This document shows positions 33,541 through 43,442 of a stretch of 64,000 nt of DNA, in pieces. The stretch is from UBA6136 sp044350805. Lineage in GTDB: Bacteria; Pseudomonadota; Gammaproteobacteria; Methylococcales; Methylococcaceae. The notes below the pieces were generated by a model that saw nothing but the letters and a program-made list of their open reading frames with translations, was not told the DNA's origin and did no database searches. The DNA is taken from NCBI GenBank assembly GCA_044350805.1, contig JBILGU010000001.1:124001-188000 (forward strand), given 5' to 3'. The translations under genes were made by a program, and so were the position numbers. Within the stretch, counting starts at the first letter, position 1, and every line of letters begins with the position of its first letter.

Positions 33541-33771
33541 TTACTCAAATAGCTGGCTTCGCTCAAATGAGTCCGAAGCAAATTCGTCAGTTTCCTCTTC
33601 AAGACTCGCGCTGGTATCCGCAATCGCATAGCCTTCGGTCGCGCACTCGCCAAGATCTATCAGCTTGCAGCGCTCGCTGCAAAAAGGCCTAAAGACCTCA
33701 ACGAGGGTCCATGCCACCTTTTTTCCGCAACTTGGACAATTTACGGTTGTCGGTGCCGTATCCGATTTCAT
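33541..33771 (-). CDS. yacG: DNA gyrase inhibitor YacG
   Basis: YacG is a small zinc protein that in E. coli binds GyrB and blocks DNA binding. The four zinc cysteines are in VNCPSCGKKVAW and FRPFCSERCKLIDLGECATE. The acidic C-terminal tail is disordered. It has 76 residues. It follows zapD by 17 bp, matching the conserved coaE-zapD-yacG order. Confidence 0.95.
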   Translation of the reverse strand: MKSDTAPTTVNCPSCGKKVAWTLVEVFRPFCSERCKLIDLGECATEGYAIADTSASLEEETDEFASDSFERSQLFE

Positions 33772-33788
33772 ACGCGGCTAGATGTCGG

Positions 33789-34559
33789 TTAGACGAGACA
33801 ACGGGTGAGATAAAAAGGGACGTTTTCACCGGTCTGGATTGGGCGCTGATTCATATCCCGATCCATAAATCGAACGGTAAAACGGTGTTTTCCACCACTG
33901 ATTTCCGCAAAAAAAGGCTGGCCAACTGGCACGCCTACCCTGAGAAGCTGATAGGGCATGGCATGGTCAAGGGTCTTCTGGTAGAAGCCCGCGACAGATT
34001 CCTCCTTAACCGGGATTGCACTGGTACGAATAAAGTTCAAAAGCGTATCAATGGATGCACGAACCGGAACAAAAGGCTGAAGCCATTCCAGCAATTGCGC
34101 ATGTCGGACCAGTGGCTCTGCCTCCAGCCATTGATGATAGCTGGGAAGGTCAAAGGATAATGCCCCACCCGGCATTCCAGCCCGCTGAACCACGCTTTTG
34201 AAGAACTCATCCTCCATCACTGAAATCCCAAGCTTTCCAGGATGAGCGAAAAGATCTCGATTCAATGTTTCCAACCGCTCAATCGCCTGATTCAACATTC
34301 GGTGATCGACTCCGCTTTGAAGGCGCGTCATTCGATTCAGCGTGGAAGTTTGCCGGTCAATCTCTTGCATCGCCTCTGAGCGAAGATCACTCCGAGTGGA
34401 GATCGAAACCAGCTCAATCAGCTGCGCGACTGCCGCCCGGCAGTCCCAGACCGAACTTCCTTTCATGAAATGGTCGAGCTGGTGAAAAAGCTGTTCGAGC
34501 CGGATAAAAAGCCGAATACGCTCGTTCAACGGAAATTCGTAAAGGATGACGTCGCGCAA
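33789..34559 (-). CDS. zapD: Cell division protein ZapD
   Basis: ZapD binds the FtsZ C-terminal tail and bundles protofilaments at the Z-ring. Family segments are ILYEFPLNERIRLFIRLEQL, FLDHFM-like QLDHFMKGSSVWDCRAAVAQ, AGMPGGALSFDLPSYHQWLE and FMDRDMNQRPIQTGENVPFY near the C-terminus. The helical N-terminal domain and beta C-terminal domain fit the 256-residue length. It lies between coaE and yacG. Confidence 0.95.
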   Translation of the reverse strand: MRDVILYEFPLNERIRLFIRLEQLFHQLDHFMKGSSVWDCRAAVAQLIELVSISTRSDLRSEAMQEIDRQTSTLNRMTRLQSGVDHRMLNQAIERLETLNRDLFAHPGKLGISVMEDEFFKSVVQRAGMPGGALSFDLPSYHQWLEAEPLVRHAQLLEWLQPFVPVRASIDTLLNFIRTSAIPVKEESVAGFYQKTLDHAMPYQLLRVGVPVGQPFFAEISGGKHRFTVRFMDRDMNQRPIQTGENVPFYLTRCLV

Positions 34560-34627
34560 TCCATTCCCCCTGTGTTTGCCTCAGTCGATCGGTATGACTC
34601 GATTATAGTCACAGACTTCAATCCTTT

Positions 34628-35230
34628 TCAGGCTTGACTTATGGCCTGAGCGAGGTAATCACGGTGCAAGCGTTCCACTTGCTGCTCAAGATGCGCCAGA
34701 TCCCCGGCATTCTCAATGACATCGTCAGCCTGCTGCAAACGCGCCTCAGCAGAAACCTGCGCCCTGATAATCGTTTCAACAAGTTCGGGCTGGACCTGAT
34801 CACGCCTGACGACACGATCTATCTGGAGGCTCAAGGGGGCATCAACGACCAGAACACGGTTCACCAGGTTCCGGTACCCCCCCTCAAGAAGCAGTGGGAT
34901 TTCAAGGACGACGTAGGCATGGCTCTGCTGATCAGCACGTCTTAGCATCTCAGCCTGAATGATGGGGTGCAAAAGGGCCTCGACCCATTGCTTCTTCGCC
35001 TCATCGGCAAAAATGATTTCTCGAAGCCGACGTCGATCCAGCCGGCCGTCTTTGATAATCTCTTCACCAAAATGCGCCTTGAGTTTTGCAAGCGCATCCG
35101 TGCCCGGCTCAACCACTGCTCTTGCTACCTGATCGGCATCAATGACCGGAACACCGAAACGACTGAGCATCGATGCGACAGTGGTCTTTCCAGAACCAAT
35201 ACCTCCCGTCAATCCAATCCGATAAGCCAC
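34628..35230 (-). CDS. coaE: Dephospho-CoA kinase
   Basis: CoaE phosphorylates the ribose 3'-hydroxyl of dephospho-CoA, the last step of CoA synthesis. The P-loop is GLTGGIGSGKTTVASML at the N-terminus. DADQVARAVVEPG, EIPLLLEGGYRNLVNRVLVV and DAPLSLQIDRVVRRD are typical. It has 200 residues. It follows pilD by 19 bp in the conserved pilD-coaE-zapD-yacG string. CoaX, the first enzyme of the pathway, is encoded at 61431-62231. Confidence 0.97.
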   Translation of the reverse strand: MAYRIGLTGGIGSGKTTVASMLSRFGVPVIDADQVARAVVEPGTDALAKLKAHFGEEIIKDGRLDRRRLREIIFADEAKKQWVEALLHPIIQAEMLRRADQQSHAYVVLEIPLLLEGGYRNLVNRVLVVDAPLSLQIDRVVRRDQVQPELVETIIRAQVSAEARLQQADDVIENAGDLAHLEQQVERLHRDYLAQAISQA

Positions 35231-35249
35231 GGAAAACTCCCAGACCTAT

Positions 35250-36110
35250 TTAGCCTGTGTAGAACGAAAGATACTGCGCATTAATTTCATCGCCCACCAA
35301 CAAGGCAATCCAACCGGCAAGAGCCAGAAAAGGTCCGAAGGGGATTGGATCTTCTCGCTTTCGGATACCAAGAACGATCATTCCAACCCCAAGGACAGCA
35401 CCAGCAACGGATGAGGCCAGAATAATCAGGGGAAGATGACTGACCCCCATCCAGGCACCTAAAGCCGCAAGGAGCTTGAAGTCACCCCGCCCCATGCCCT
35501 CTTTTTTGGCCATCAGTCGGAATAAGGCATGAATTGCCCAAAGCAGCCCATACCCCAAAGCCGCCCCCAAAATGCTGCTATGGCTATCGGTAAAGAGATC
35601 AAAGACGCTGAGAAGCAGACCCACCCAAAGCAGAAGGAGCGTCAGACGATCAGGAAGAATGCGATGGTCAATATCAATGAAGGACAGGATCAGCAACCCG
35701 GTCCCAAGTATCATGGAGCAAAGGGTCTGCGGACCCGGACCAAAGCTCATCATAGCGGAAAGCCCCATGAACACGCCCAGCCCTTCGAGAAGCGGATAGC
35801 GGACTGAGATGGGATGCTGACATGCGTGGCATCGCCCGCGAAGCAGCAGATAGCCTATCAGGGGTAAATTGAACCAGGGTGGGATCTTGCCACCACAGTG
35901 AATGCAAGAAGACCGTGGAAAGGCCAGGTCATAGCGCGCATCACCAAGCGCTTCCGGCCCATCAACCAAAGGTGCTTGTTGTTCCAAGAGCCACTCGCGC
36001 TCCATCATGATGGGGAGACGATGAATCACGACCGAAGCAAAGCTCCCGAGCACCGCGCCGGTGAGGCCAGCGAAAGCCAACCAGTAGCCCTCAGTTATCA
36101 ATTCAAGCAC
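35250..36110 (-). CDS. pilD: Type IV prepilin peptidase / N-methyltransferase
   Basis: PilD cleaves the leader of type IV prepilins and type II secretion pseudopilins and methylates the new N-terminus. The cytoplasmic methyltransferase-linked domain has the two zinc CxxC pairs (SCIHCGGK, RCHACQHP). Catalytic aspartates are in SFIDIDHRILPD and in GMGRGDFKLLAALGAWMG. About eight hydrophobic helices fill the rest of the 286 residues. The pilB and pilC genes that usually precede it are absent; valS lies upstream instead. Confidence 0.96.
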   Translation of the reverse strand: MLELITEGYWLAFAGLTGAVLGSFASVVIHRLPIMMEREWLLEQQAPLVDGPEALGDARYDLAFPRSSCIHCGGKIPPWFNLPLIGYLLLRGRCHACQHPISVRYPLLEGLGVFMGLSAMMSFGPGPQTLCSMILGTGLLILSFIDIDHRILPDRLTLLLLWVGLLLSVFDLFTDSHSSILGAALGYGLLWAIHALFRLMAKKEGMGRGDFKLLAALGAWMGVSHLPLIILASSVAGAVLGVGMIVLGIRKREDPIPFGPFLALAGWIALLVGDEINAQYLSFYTG

Positions 36111-36133
36111 CGCCCCTAAACCTCCCGCTCAAG

Positions 36134-38953
36134 CTACAGCGCCCTGATCTTCTGAATCTGGGACTCGAGCTCGGAGAGATTGTTCTTAAGGTCATCCAGT
36201 CGTGCCCGTTCCTTCGCCACAACCGCTTCTGGTGCCTTAGCAAGGAACCCCTCATCACTCAGCTTCCCTTCAAGCCGGGGAACTTCCTTGATCAGTCGCT
36301 GAATTTCCTTATCGAGGCGCGCAAGCTCTGCATCCTTATCGATCAGGCCGCTCATCGGGATCAGAACCTTAAGATCACCGACCAGCGCAATCGCAGACTC
36401 CGGTGCAGTTGCTCCTGATGCCAACCATTCAAGGCTCTCGATACGGCCGACCTTCTGAATAAAGTCACGGCTGGCTTCGAGGTAGGCGCGATCCTGGGCC
36501 GATCCAGCATCCAGAATGACCTTGAGGGGCTTACCCGGTGCGATATTGATTTCGCCGCGGATTCTTCTGACACCCAGTAAGAGCGCCATCATCCATTCAA
36601 TCGTGACCTCACAGGTCCGGTCTGTGCGCGATGGCTCCACCAAAGGATAAGGTTGAAGCATGATCGTGGATCCCTGCTTGCCGGCCAGAGGTCCGATTTT
36701 CTGCCAGATCTCTTCCGTGATGAACGGCATGACCGGATGAGTCAGGCGAAGCACGGTCTCGAAAACCTCAACGAGCGTCCTTCGGGTCCCTGTTTGCAGG
36801 GCCACATCGTCGCTATGCAGGCTGACCTTGGCGAGTTCCAGATACCAATCGCAATATTCATTCCAAATAAATTCGTACAGACTTCTGGCTGCCAGATCGA
36901 ATCTGAAGTCATTGAATGCTGCCGTCGTTTCTTCAACGGCATGGTTCAAACGAGAGAGAATCCATCGATCAGCAAGACTCAAGCGGGCATGTGTCCCATC
37001 GAGCACCTGATCTTCCGTGTTCATGATGACAAAACGCGCCGCATTCCAAAGCTTGTTGCAGAAGTTTCGGTACCCCTCGACACGCCCCATGTCGAACTTG
37101 ATATCACGACCCGTCGAGGCCAGTGAGGCAAAAGTAAAGCGAAGCGCATCGCAGCCATAGGAGGCGATGCCCTCTGGAAATTCCTTTCGGGTTCGGCTGT
37201 CGATCTTTTGCGCCATCTGGGGTTGCATCAGCCCCGTCGTCCGCTTGGCAACAAGGGCATCCAGCGTAATGCCATCAATGATGTCGAGGGGGTCAAGTAC
37301 ATTGCCCTTGGACTTGGACATCTTCTGCCCTTCGGCATCGCGGACGAGCCCATGAACATAGACCGTTTTGAATGGGACCTGAGGGCTGCCATCCGGATGC
37401 TTCATGAAGTGCATGGTCATCATGATCATGCGGGCAACCCAGAAAAAAATGATGTCGAAGCCTGTAACCAACACGTCCGTCGGATGAAAGAGTGTCAGTT
37501 CCTGGGTCTTTGCAGGCCAGCCCAACGTGGAAAAAGTCCACAGCGCCGAAGAGAACCAGGTATCGAGCACATCCTCGTCCTGATGGAGTCGTGTGGTTTC
37601 GGGTAGCGAGTAGCGCTGTCTGACTTCAGCCTCATTCCGGCCGACGTACACATGTCCGGTTTCGTCATACCACGCCGGGATTCGATGCCCCCACCAAAGC
37701 TGACGCGAAATGCACCAGTCTTGAATGTCTCTCATCCAGGAGAAATAGAGGTTCTCGTATTGCTGAGGAACAAACCGAATCCGGCCATCCTCAACAGCCT
37801 CGATGGCTGGACCTGCGAGCTTTTTGGCATCCACATACCACTGATCCGTCAGCCAGGGTTCGATGACAACACCAGAGCGATCCCCCTTGGGTACCTTGAG
37901 CGCGTGGGGCTCAATAGCCTCAAGAAAGCCCTGTGAATTCAAGTCATTGACAATCTTTTCTCGGGCCTCGAAGCGTTCAAGTCCAGCGTAAGCGGACGGC
38001 GCTCGTTCACCATGTCCTGCCTGATAGTTCCCAAACGTCAGAACCGTAAATTCAGCAAGAATATGGGCGTTCTGATCAAACACGTTGATCAGCGGCAACT
38101 GGTGACGTTTACCGACCTCGTAGTCATTAAAGTCATGGGCCGGAGTGATCTTGACACAACCGGTCCCGAACTCGGGATCAACATAATCATCTCCGACAAT
38201 GGGGATTTCACGCCCCACTAGCGGCAAACGAATGGTCTTTCCAATCAAGTGGCGATAGCGTTCATCTTCAGGGTGAACGGCGACCGCCGTATCGCCCAAC
38301 ATCGTCTCGGGACGGGTCGTTGCGACCACCAGATGACCCGACCCATCACTCAAGGGATATCTGAAATGCCAGAGGCTTCCCTTTTCCTCAACGCTCTGAA
38401 CCTCAAGATCGGAAATTGCGGTATGGAGGACAGGGTCCCAGTTCACCAAGCGCTTGCCGCGATAGATCAAGCCATCGTCATAGAGACGGACAAAGGCCTC
38501 CTTGACGGCCTCTGACAGCCCCTCGTCCATGGTGAAGCGTTCCCGTTCCCAATCGACCGAGGAGCCCAAACGCCTCAACTGGCGCGTGATTTGGCCACCA
38601 GACTCGGCCTTCCAGTCCCAGACCTTCTCAAGAAACTTGTCACGACCAAGATCCAGTCGTTTCACCGACTGAGCAGCCAATTGCCTTTCAACAACCATTT
38701 GGGTCGCGATACCAGCGTGATCGGTGCCGACTTGCCAGAGGGTATTGTGTCCCTGCATTCGACGGAAACGAACGAGGGTATCCATGATGGTGTTGTTGAA
38801 CCCATGCCCCATGTGGAGGCTGCCTGTCACGTTGGGCGGGGGGATCATGATGCAGAACGGGGTCCCCTCGCCTGATGGACGAAAGTGGCCCTGCCCTTCC
38901 CAAAACTCGTACCAACGTTGTTCTATGCTGTGGGGTTCGTAAGTCTTATCCAT
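36134..38953 (-). CDS. valS: Valyl-tRNA synthetase
   Basis: This is a class I aminoacyl-tRNA synthetase that charges tRNA-Val and edits threonine. The HIGH-type motif appears as PPPNVTGSLHMGHGF and the KMSKS loop as EGQKMSKSKGNVLDP. The CP1 editing domain segment is LVVATTRPETMLGDTAVAVH. The C-terminal coiled-coil arm (LARLDKEIQRLIKEVPRLEG, AKERARLDDLKNNLSELESQ) is complete. The 939-residue length is normal. It follows holC with an 83-bp gap, the classical pepA-holC-valS order. Confidence 0.98.
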   Translation of the reverse strand: MDKTYEPHSIEQRWYEFWEGQGHFRPSGEGTPFCIMIPPPNVTGSLHMGHGFNNTIMDTLVRFRRMQGHNTLWQVGTDHAGIATQMVVERQLAAQSVKRLDLGRDKFLEKVWDWKAESGGQITRQLRRLGSSVDWERERFTMDEGLSEAVKEAFVRLYDDGLIYRGKRLVNWDPVLHTAISDLEVQSVEEKGSLWHFRYPLSDGSGHLVVATTRPETMLGDTAVAVHPEDERYRHLIGKTIRLPLVGREIPIVGDDYVDPEFGTGCVKITPAHDFNDYEVGKRHQLPLINVFDQNAHILAEFTVLTFGNYQAGHGERAPSAYAGLERFEAREKIVNDLNSQGFLEAIEPHALKVPKGDRSGVVIEPWLTDQWYVDAKKLAGPAIEAVEDGRIRFVPQQYENLYFSWMRDIQDWCISRQLWWGHRIPAWYDETGHVYVGRNEAEVRQRYSLPETTRLHQDEDVLDTWFSSALWTFSTLGWPAKTQELTLFHPTDVLVTGFDIIFFWVARMIMMTMHFMKHPDGSPQVPFKTVYVHGLVRDAEGQKMSKSKGNVLDPLDIIDGITLDALVAKRTTGLMQPQMAQKIDSRTRKEFPEGIASYGCDALRFTFASLASTGRDIKFDMGRVEGYRNFCNKLWNAARFVIMNTEDQVLDGTHARLSLADRWILSRLNHAVEETTAAFNDFRFDLAARSLYEFIWNEYCDWYLELAKVSLHSDDVALQTGTRRTLVEVFETVLRLTHPVMPFITEEIWQKIGPLAGKQGSTIMLQPYPLVEPSRTDRTCEVTIEWMMALLLGVRRIRGEINIAPGKPLKVILDAGSAQDRAYLEASRDFIQKVGRIESLEWLASGATAPESAIALVGDLKVLIPMSGLIDKDAELARLDKEIQRLIKEVPRLEGKLSDEGFLAKAPEAVVAKERARLDDLKNNLSELESQIQKIRAL

Positions 38954-39036
38954 GTTTCTTGCGTAGGCTAAGTCGGCCCAGATCTGATGGGATGCGGTGG
39001 ACCATAAAGTGCGAAGATCGGGTCAAGCGACCCGAA

Positions 39037-39462
39037 TCAGATTTGGTGTGACTGGAGCTCCATACCGGAAGCCTGATACTGACGATAACGGGTTCGGCCG
39101 GCAAGGCGCACGTTGGGATCTTGATCGACAATTTCCGCAATTCTGGGATAGCTCTCATGTCCGTTCGGCATCCCGTCGCCAAGATTCAGCAGCACATCCT
39201 GCCCCCCGGGAGCAACAGCACCATACCCAATGAGGACCGGTGCCTCACCACCCGATGGGTCATAGGGTTCATGCGGAACAAAGCTACCCTGACGAAAGGT
39301 CCAGAGCAGGCTATCAAATTGTTGGGCCTCTTCCTCGGTCTCCAGATTCACGAACACAGAGAGACCTTGACGGTAGATCTTCTCGATCAGCCTACAGGCA
39401 GTGATCCGGCGTTGAGCCGGATCATCAGACTGGAGGACATAGAAATCAACCCGTGTCGTCAT
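39037..39462 (-). CDS. holC: DNA polymerase III chi subunit
   Basis: HolC links the clamp loader to single-stranded DNA-binding protein. It has the pattern VDFYVLQSDDPAQRRITACR, LIEKIYRQGLSVFVNLETEE, AQQFDSLLWTFRQGSFVPHE and VLLNLGDGMPN. It has 141 residues. It overlaps the pepA stop by 4 nt (ATGA). Confidence 0.95.
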   Translation of the reverse strand: MTTRVDFYVLQSDDPAQRRITACRLIEKIYRQGLSVFVNLETEEEAQQFDSLLWTFRQGSFVPHEPYDPSGGEAPVLIGYGAVAPGGQDVLLNLGDGMPNGHESYPRIAEIVDQDPNVRLAGRTRYRQYQASGMELQSHQI

Positions 39463-40949
39463 GGCGCCTGATCGAGGAGATACTGCATCAACAGGGGAAC
39501 TGGCCGGCCCGTGGCTCCCTTTTCGGCACCTGTCTTCCAGGCTGTCCCGGCAATATCAACATGCGCCCAAGGATAATCCTTGGCAAAGCGGGAGAGGAAA
39601 CAAGCCGCTGTAATACTGCCCCCATCGGGTCCACCGATGTTGGCAAGATCGGCAAAATTAGATTTGAGCTGATCTTGATATTCCTCCCAAAGCGGCATCC
39701 TCCAGACGCGATCATAGGTCACCTCCCCTGCTTTGACCAGTGAGGCTGCGAGCGCGTCATTGTTACTCCATAACCCGCTGGGATGACGCCCCAAAGCCAC
39801 AATGCAGGCGCCAGTCAGAGTCGCCAAATCAATGACAGAGGCAGGATCGTAACGCTTGGCATAATGCAACACATCACAAAGCAGCAATCGACCCTCGGCA
39901 TCCGTGTTGAGGATCTCAATTGTCAGCCCTGCCATACTCTTGACGACATCACCCGGCTTATTGGCTGATCCTGAAGGAAGATTTTCAGAAGCGGCCACGA
40001 GTCCGACCACATTGATCGGCAACTGAAGCTCAGCGATTGCGGCCATGGTGCCAATCACGCTGGCGCCACCGCACATGTCGTATTTCATTTCATCCATGCC
40101 CGCAGAGGGCTTGATGGAAATACCGCCAGCGTCAAAAGTTAGGCCCTTGCCCACCAGGACATGGGGTGCACTTTTTGCCGCTCCGCCACTGTATTCCATG
40201 ACAATCAGACGCGCAGGCTCGACACTGCCCCGGGAGACCGAAAGAAACGAGTGCATTCCCAGTTCTGAAATTTCGTCCTCATTCAAGATCTTGGTCTTGA
40301 GTTTTTTGTGGGCTTTTCCGATGCGCTCGGCTTCGTCTGCGAGATAACTCGGCGTGCAAATGTTTCCGGGAAGATTTCCGAGCTCCCGGGCGATATTCAT
40401 ACCTGCGGCAATGGCTTTGCCCTCGCGAAGGCCTTTTTGGAGAACTTCGCTGTCTCCTTTGCCCGAAACCAGGAAGTTCACGCGGGATACTTTGCTCTTG
40501 GTCACCGGCGGATCTGTCTTTAGCTCCGAAAACTTATAAGCTGAAGTTTCAAGAATTTCGATGAACTGACGGACGGTCCAAGACGCATCCTGACCCTTCA
40601 CCCCGACCTCATGGAGCGCTGTCACAACCTGCTTGGCCGGTGTTCCCAGAACCGCTCGGGCAGCTGTGGCCAGAGTTTTACGATAAGAGGCCACTGTCAC
40701 CTCTTCCTTTTTGCCAAAACCCACGGCGATCACTCGCTCTATCCCCTCAATCCCGGTATTTCCAATCACCAGAACGTCTCCGGGCTTTCCCGAGAGATCA
40801 TCTCTCTTGAGTAGATTTGCCAGAAGGCCATGAAGCCGGGCATCCAAGGCTTCAGCCGTAGGGGTAAGTTTTCGCTTGCTGAAAAAACCAACGATGACGC
40901 ATGACGCCTCAAGGTTTTCGACAAATTCAGATTTAACCTGATAGTCCAT
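39459..40949 (-). CDS. pepA: Leucyl aminopeptidase PepA
   Basis: PepA is a hexameric M17 dimetal aminopeptidase; E. coli PepA also acts as a DNA-binding factor in Xer recombination and carAB control. The metal and catalytic segments are LVGKGLTFDAGGISIKPSAG, MKYDMCGGASVIGTMAA and the signature NTDAEGRLLLCDVLHYA. The C-terminus has RMPLWEEYQDQLKSNFADLA and WAHVDIAGTAWK. It has 496 residues. It is first in pepA-holC-valS and divergent from lptF across 195 bp, a layout conserved in gammaproteobacteria. Confidence 0.97.
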   Translation of the reverse strand: MDYQVKSEFVENLEASCVIVGFFSKRKLTPTAEALDARLHGLLANLLKRDDLSGKPGDVLVIGNTGIEGIERVIAVGFGKKEEVTVASYRKTLATAARAVLGTPAKQVVTALHEVGVKGQDASWTVRQFIEILETSAYKFSELKTDPPVTKSKVSRVNFLVSGKGDSEVLQKGLREGKAIAAGMNIARELGNLPGNICTPSYLADEAERIGKAHKKLKTKILNEDEISELGMHSFLSVSRGSVEPARLIVMEYSGGAAKSAPHVLVGKGLTFDAGGISIKPSAGMDEMKYDMCGGASVIGTMAAIAELQLPINVVGLVAASENLPSGSANKPGDVVKSMAGLTIEILNTDAEGRLLLCDVLHYAKRYDPASVIDLATLTGACIVALGRHPSGLWSNNDALAASLVKAGEVTYDRVWRMPLWEEYQDQLKSNFADLANIGGPDGGSITAACFLSRFAKDYPWAHVDIAGTAWKTGAEKGATGRPVPLLMQYLLDQAP

Positions 40950-41144
40950 AGTAAACTGTCACTCCGGAGTGCGGGATTGTCGGAAAGGTTGCAGCCATAA
41001 GTTATGCAGGCCTGTACCCCCGGAATCATTAGCCCGAAAGCATAGCAAGCAAACTGGCCGTCCGTCCAAGGCGATAATGCGTCTCTGTGTTCATGCTGTT
41101 ATCGCAACTCCAAAATTCCGAGAATCTAAGCCAAGCCCAGACGC

Positions 41145-42281
41145 ATGAACGACCCGATCGTTAGGACCACCCGCCGCGCCAGTCGTTCACTCATGACGGT
41201 CATCGACCGAATGATCGCTCTGGAGCTTCTGAAAACCTTGCTTTCGATTCTTCTGGTTCTTGTGACGATCATTGTCAGTCGAAAATTTCTCGGCATCCTG
41301 ACGAAAGCGATCGAAGGAGAAGTCGCCTCTGAGACCGTGTTTTCATTGCTGGGTCTCAAGACCCTCTCCGCCATTGCCATCCTGATTCCACCATCGGCCT
41401 TCATGGCTGTTTTAAGCGTGATGGGTCGGATGTATCGTGACCACGAGATGTCCGTTCTGGCATCCGCCGGGGTCGGCTCCAAACGCATTTTTCAGGCCCT
41501 CTCCTGGGTCATGATCCCCGTATTCATTTTCTCCATCCTGATGGCACTGGAAGTCATGCCTTGGAGCGAGAGAAAAAGCCAGGAACTGATTAATCGCGAT
41601 ACAGAAACGCATGACATCCGCGGCATCAAGGCCGGACGATTCAACGAATTCAGCTCAGGCGACATTGTCCTCTACGCTGAAGAGATGGACGAAGAGCAAA
41701 ACATGCGGAAAATTTTTGTTCAGAGCAGCAAGAACTCTTCGACCTCCGTCGTCATTGCAGAATCCGGTCGACTCCAAAAAGTCCCCAATGGCGACAACTT
41801 TGTCATCCTGAATCATGGCAAGCGCTATCAGGGCGTCCCGGGTGACCCGACCTACACCATCAGCGAGTTCGACGAATACGGGGTGAGAATCAGTGGCCCT
41901 GAAGAGGTCACCGACAGTCTCAAGCGGGAGGCAATGTCGAGTACGGCTCTTCTGATGAGCGCAACGCCAAAGGAATTAGCTGAGTTTCAAAAACGCATAG
42001 GAATTCCCCTTGGGGTCATTGCTCTGGCGATTCTGGCAGTCCCCTTATCACGCGTCTCGCCGAGACAAGGGCCCTATGGCAGCGTTTTCTATGCCTTTAT
42101 CATTTACATCGTTTACGAGAACGTCCAGAAAATCACCCAAGGCATGCTGATGAGCGGCAAGATCCCTTGGTGGTCTGCCTATGCACTGATTTACGGACTC
42201 CTTGGCTTGATGACCGTGGTCCTTTTCCTGAAGAATCTCGGTCCACGCTGGATCCGCCACCGCCTTAGCAGGAACGCATAA
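41145..42281 (+). CDS. lptF: LPS export ABC transporter permease LptF
   Basis: LptF and LptG form the transmembrane core of the LPS extractor with LptB. The first helix pair (LLKTLLSILLVLVTIIVSRK, IAILIPPSAFMAVLSVMGRM) and YRDHEMSVLASAGVGSKRIF, the coupling-helix region, are visible. A periplasmic jellyroll spans about residues 130-265. The last helices include RIGIPLGVIALAILAVPLSR. The 378-residue length is normal. An internal ATG at 41193 is a possible start, since the first 16 residues are basic and variable. Confidence 0.96.
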   Translation: MNDPIVRTTRRASRSLMTVIDRMIALELLKTLLSILLVLVTIIVSRKFLGILTKAIEGEVASETVFSLLGLKTLSAIAILIPPSAFMAVLSVMGRMYRDHEMSVLASAGVGSKRIFQALSWVMIPVFIFSILMALEVMPWSERKSQELINRDTETHDIRGIKAGRFNEFSSGDIVLYAEEMDEEQNMRKIFVQSSKNSSTSVVIAESGRLQKVPNGDNFVILNHGKRYQGVPGDPTYTISEFDEYGVRISGPEEVTDSLKREAMSSTALLMSATPKELAEFQKRIGIPLGVIALAILAVPLSRVSPRQGPYGSVFYAFIIYIVYENVQKITQGMLMSGKIPWWSAYALIYGLLGLMTVVLFLKNLGPRWIRHRLSRNA

Positions 42282-42284
42282 TTC

Positions 42285-43358
42285 ATGATTGGGAGTCTCG
42301 ACCGCTATATTGCCGGCGAAGTCATCAAGGGCGCTCTGGTGGCTCTCTTTATCCTTTTGACACTGCTGACATTTTTCAGTTTTGCTGATGAACTGAGCGA
42401 TATGGGCAAGGGCGCCTATGGGATGAAGCAGATTTTCGCCTACCTTCTTCTGACCTTGCCCCGTAACTTCTATGAACTCCAAGCTCCCGCTGCCCTTGTG
42501 GGAAGCCTGGTTACGCTCGGCGCTCTGGCCAATAATCGGGAATTGGTTGCAATGCAGGCGGCCGGGGTTTCACGTATACGGATTATTGGCGCGGTCCTAT
42601 TGGGCGGGGTCATCTTGCTTATCCTGTCAATTCTTGTCGGCGAACTCATTGCCCCACCCTCGGAGCGAGCCGCGCAGAACCTCAAGTCCATCGCCCAGAC
42701 GGATCAGGTCACATCACGCTCCAAATATGGCTTCTGGGTCCGTGACCGCAATGTTTTCATTAACATTCGATCGATTTACGAGCGGCAAACCCTCGGCAAA
42801 ATCAATATTTACGACATCGGGGAGGGGCAGAGTCTTCTCAAGGCAACCCATGCAAAGGAGGCCGTCCACACGGGGTTTCAATGGCGACTGAGGAACATTA
42901 GCACCACCTACTTTCAGGATGCCAAGACTGTGACGGAGCATCAGGACGATGCTGACTGGTCCTCAGTTCTGGCTCCTGACCTGCTCAATGCCTTTGTGAT
43001 CCGCCCCGAAAACCTTTCCGTCATTGAGCTACTCCACTACATGGAGTACCTGAAGGAGAACGGACAAGCCTCACAAATTGTCGAGCAGGCTTTCTGGGGA
43101 CGGATCATGAACCCATTGGTCACACTGATCATGCTGATGGTTGCTGTCCCCTTTGTCATGACTGTCCGGCGAGAAGTCGGCACAGGGCAACGCATTGTGG
43201 CTGGCGTCGTCATTGGTCTTGGCTTTCATCTTTTCGACAAGATGTTCGGACACCTGGGACTGGTCTATGAAATGAACCCGCTCTTTTCGGTAGCGTTTCC
43301 GGGATTTTTAGCCCTGAGCATCGTCATTTGGATCCTCTGGCGAATGAAAATCAGGTAG
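42285..43358 (+). CDS. lptG: LPS export ABC transporter permease LptG
   Basis: LptG is the second permease of LptB2FG. It has SLDRYIAGEVIKGALVALFI, ELQAPAALVGSLVTLGALAN, NRELVAMQAAGVSRIRIIGA (coupling helix), a periplasmic jellyroll, and RIMNPLVTLIMLMVAVPFVM near the C-terminus. It has 357 residues. It follows lptF by 3 bp. The LptB, LptC and LptA partners are 16-18 kb away at 24491-26416. Confidence 0.97.
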   Translation: MIGSLDRYIAGEVIKGALVALFILLTLLTFFSFADELSDMGKGAYGMKQIFAYLLLTLPRNFYELQAPAALVGSLVTLGALANNRELVAMQAAGVSRIRIIGAVLLGGVILLILSILVGELIAPPSERAAQNLKSIAQTDQVTSRSKYGFWVRDRNVFINIRSIYERQTLGKINIYDIGEGQSLLKATHAKEAVHTGFQWRLRNISTTYFQDAKTVTEHQDDADWSSVLAPDLLNAFVIRPENLSVIELLHYMEYLKENGQASQIVEQAFWGRIMNPLVTLIMLMVAVPFVMTVRREVGTGQRIVAGVVIGLGFHLFDKMFGHLGLVYEMNPLFSVAFPGFLALSIVIWILWRMKIR

Positions 43359-43383
43359 CTCCAAACGCCTATCAAACCCTGCG

Positions 43384-43410
43384 CCACCCGGGCCATGGGA
43401 TGGTGTTTTT
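43384..43410 (+). terminator. Possible terminator after lptG
   Basis: CCACCC and GGGATGG can pair with one bulge and are followed by GTTTTTGG. The stem is weak, so this is tentative. Confidence 0.35.
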
Positions 43411-43442
43411 GGTAGAATAGCCGGCCAATCAAGGAATTCTCG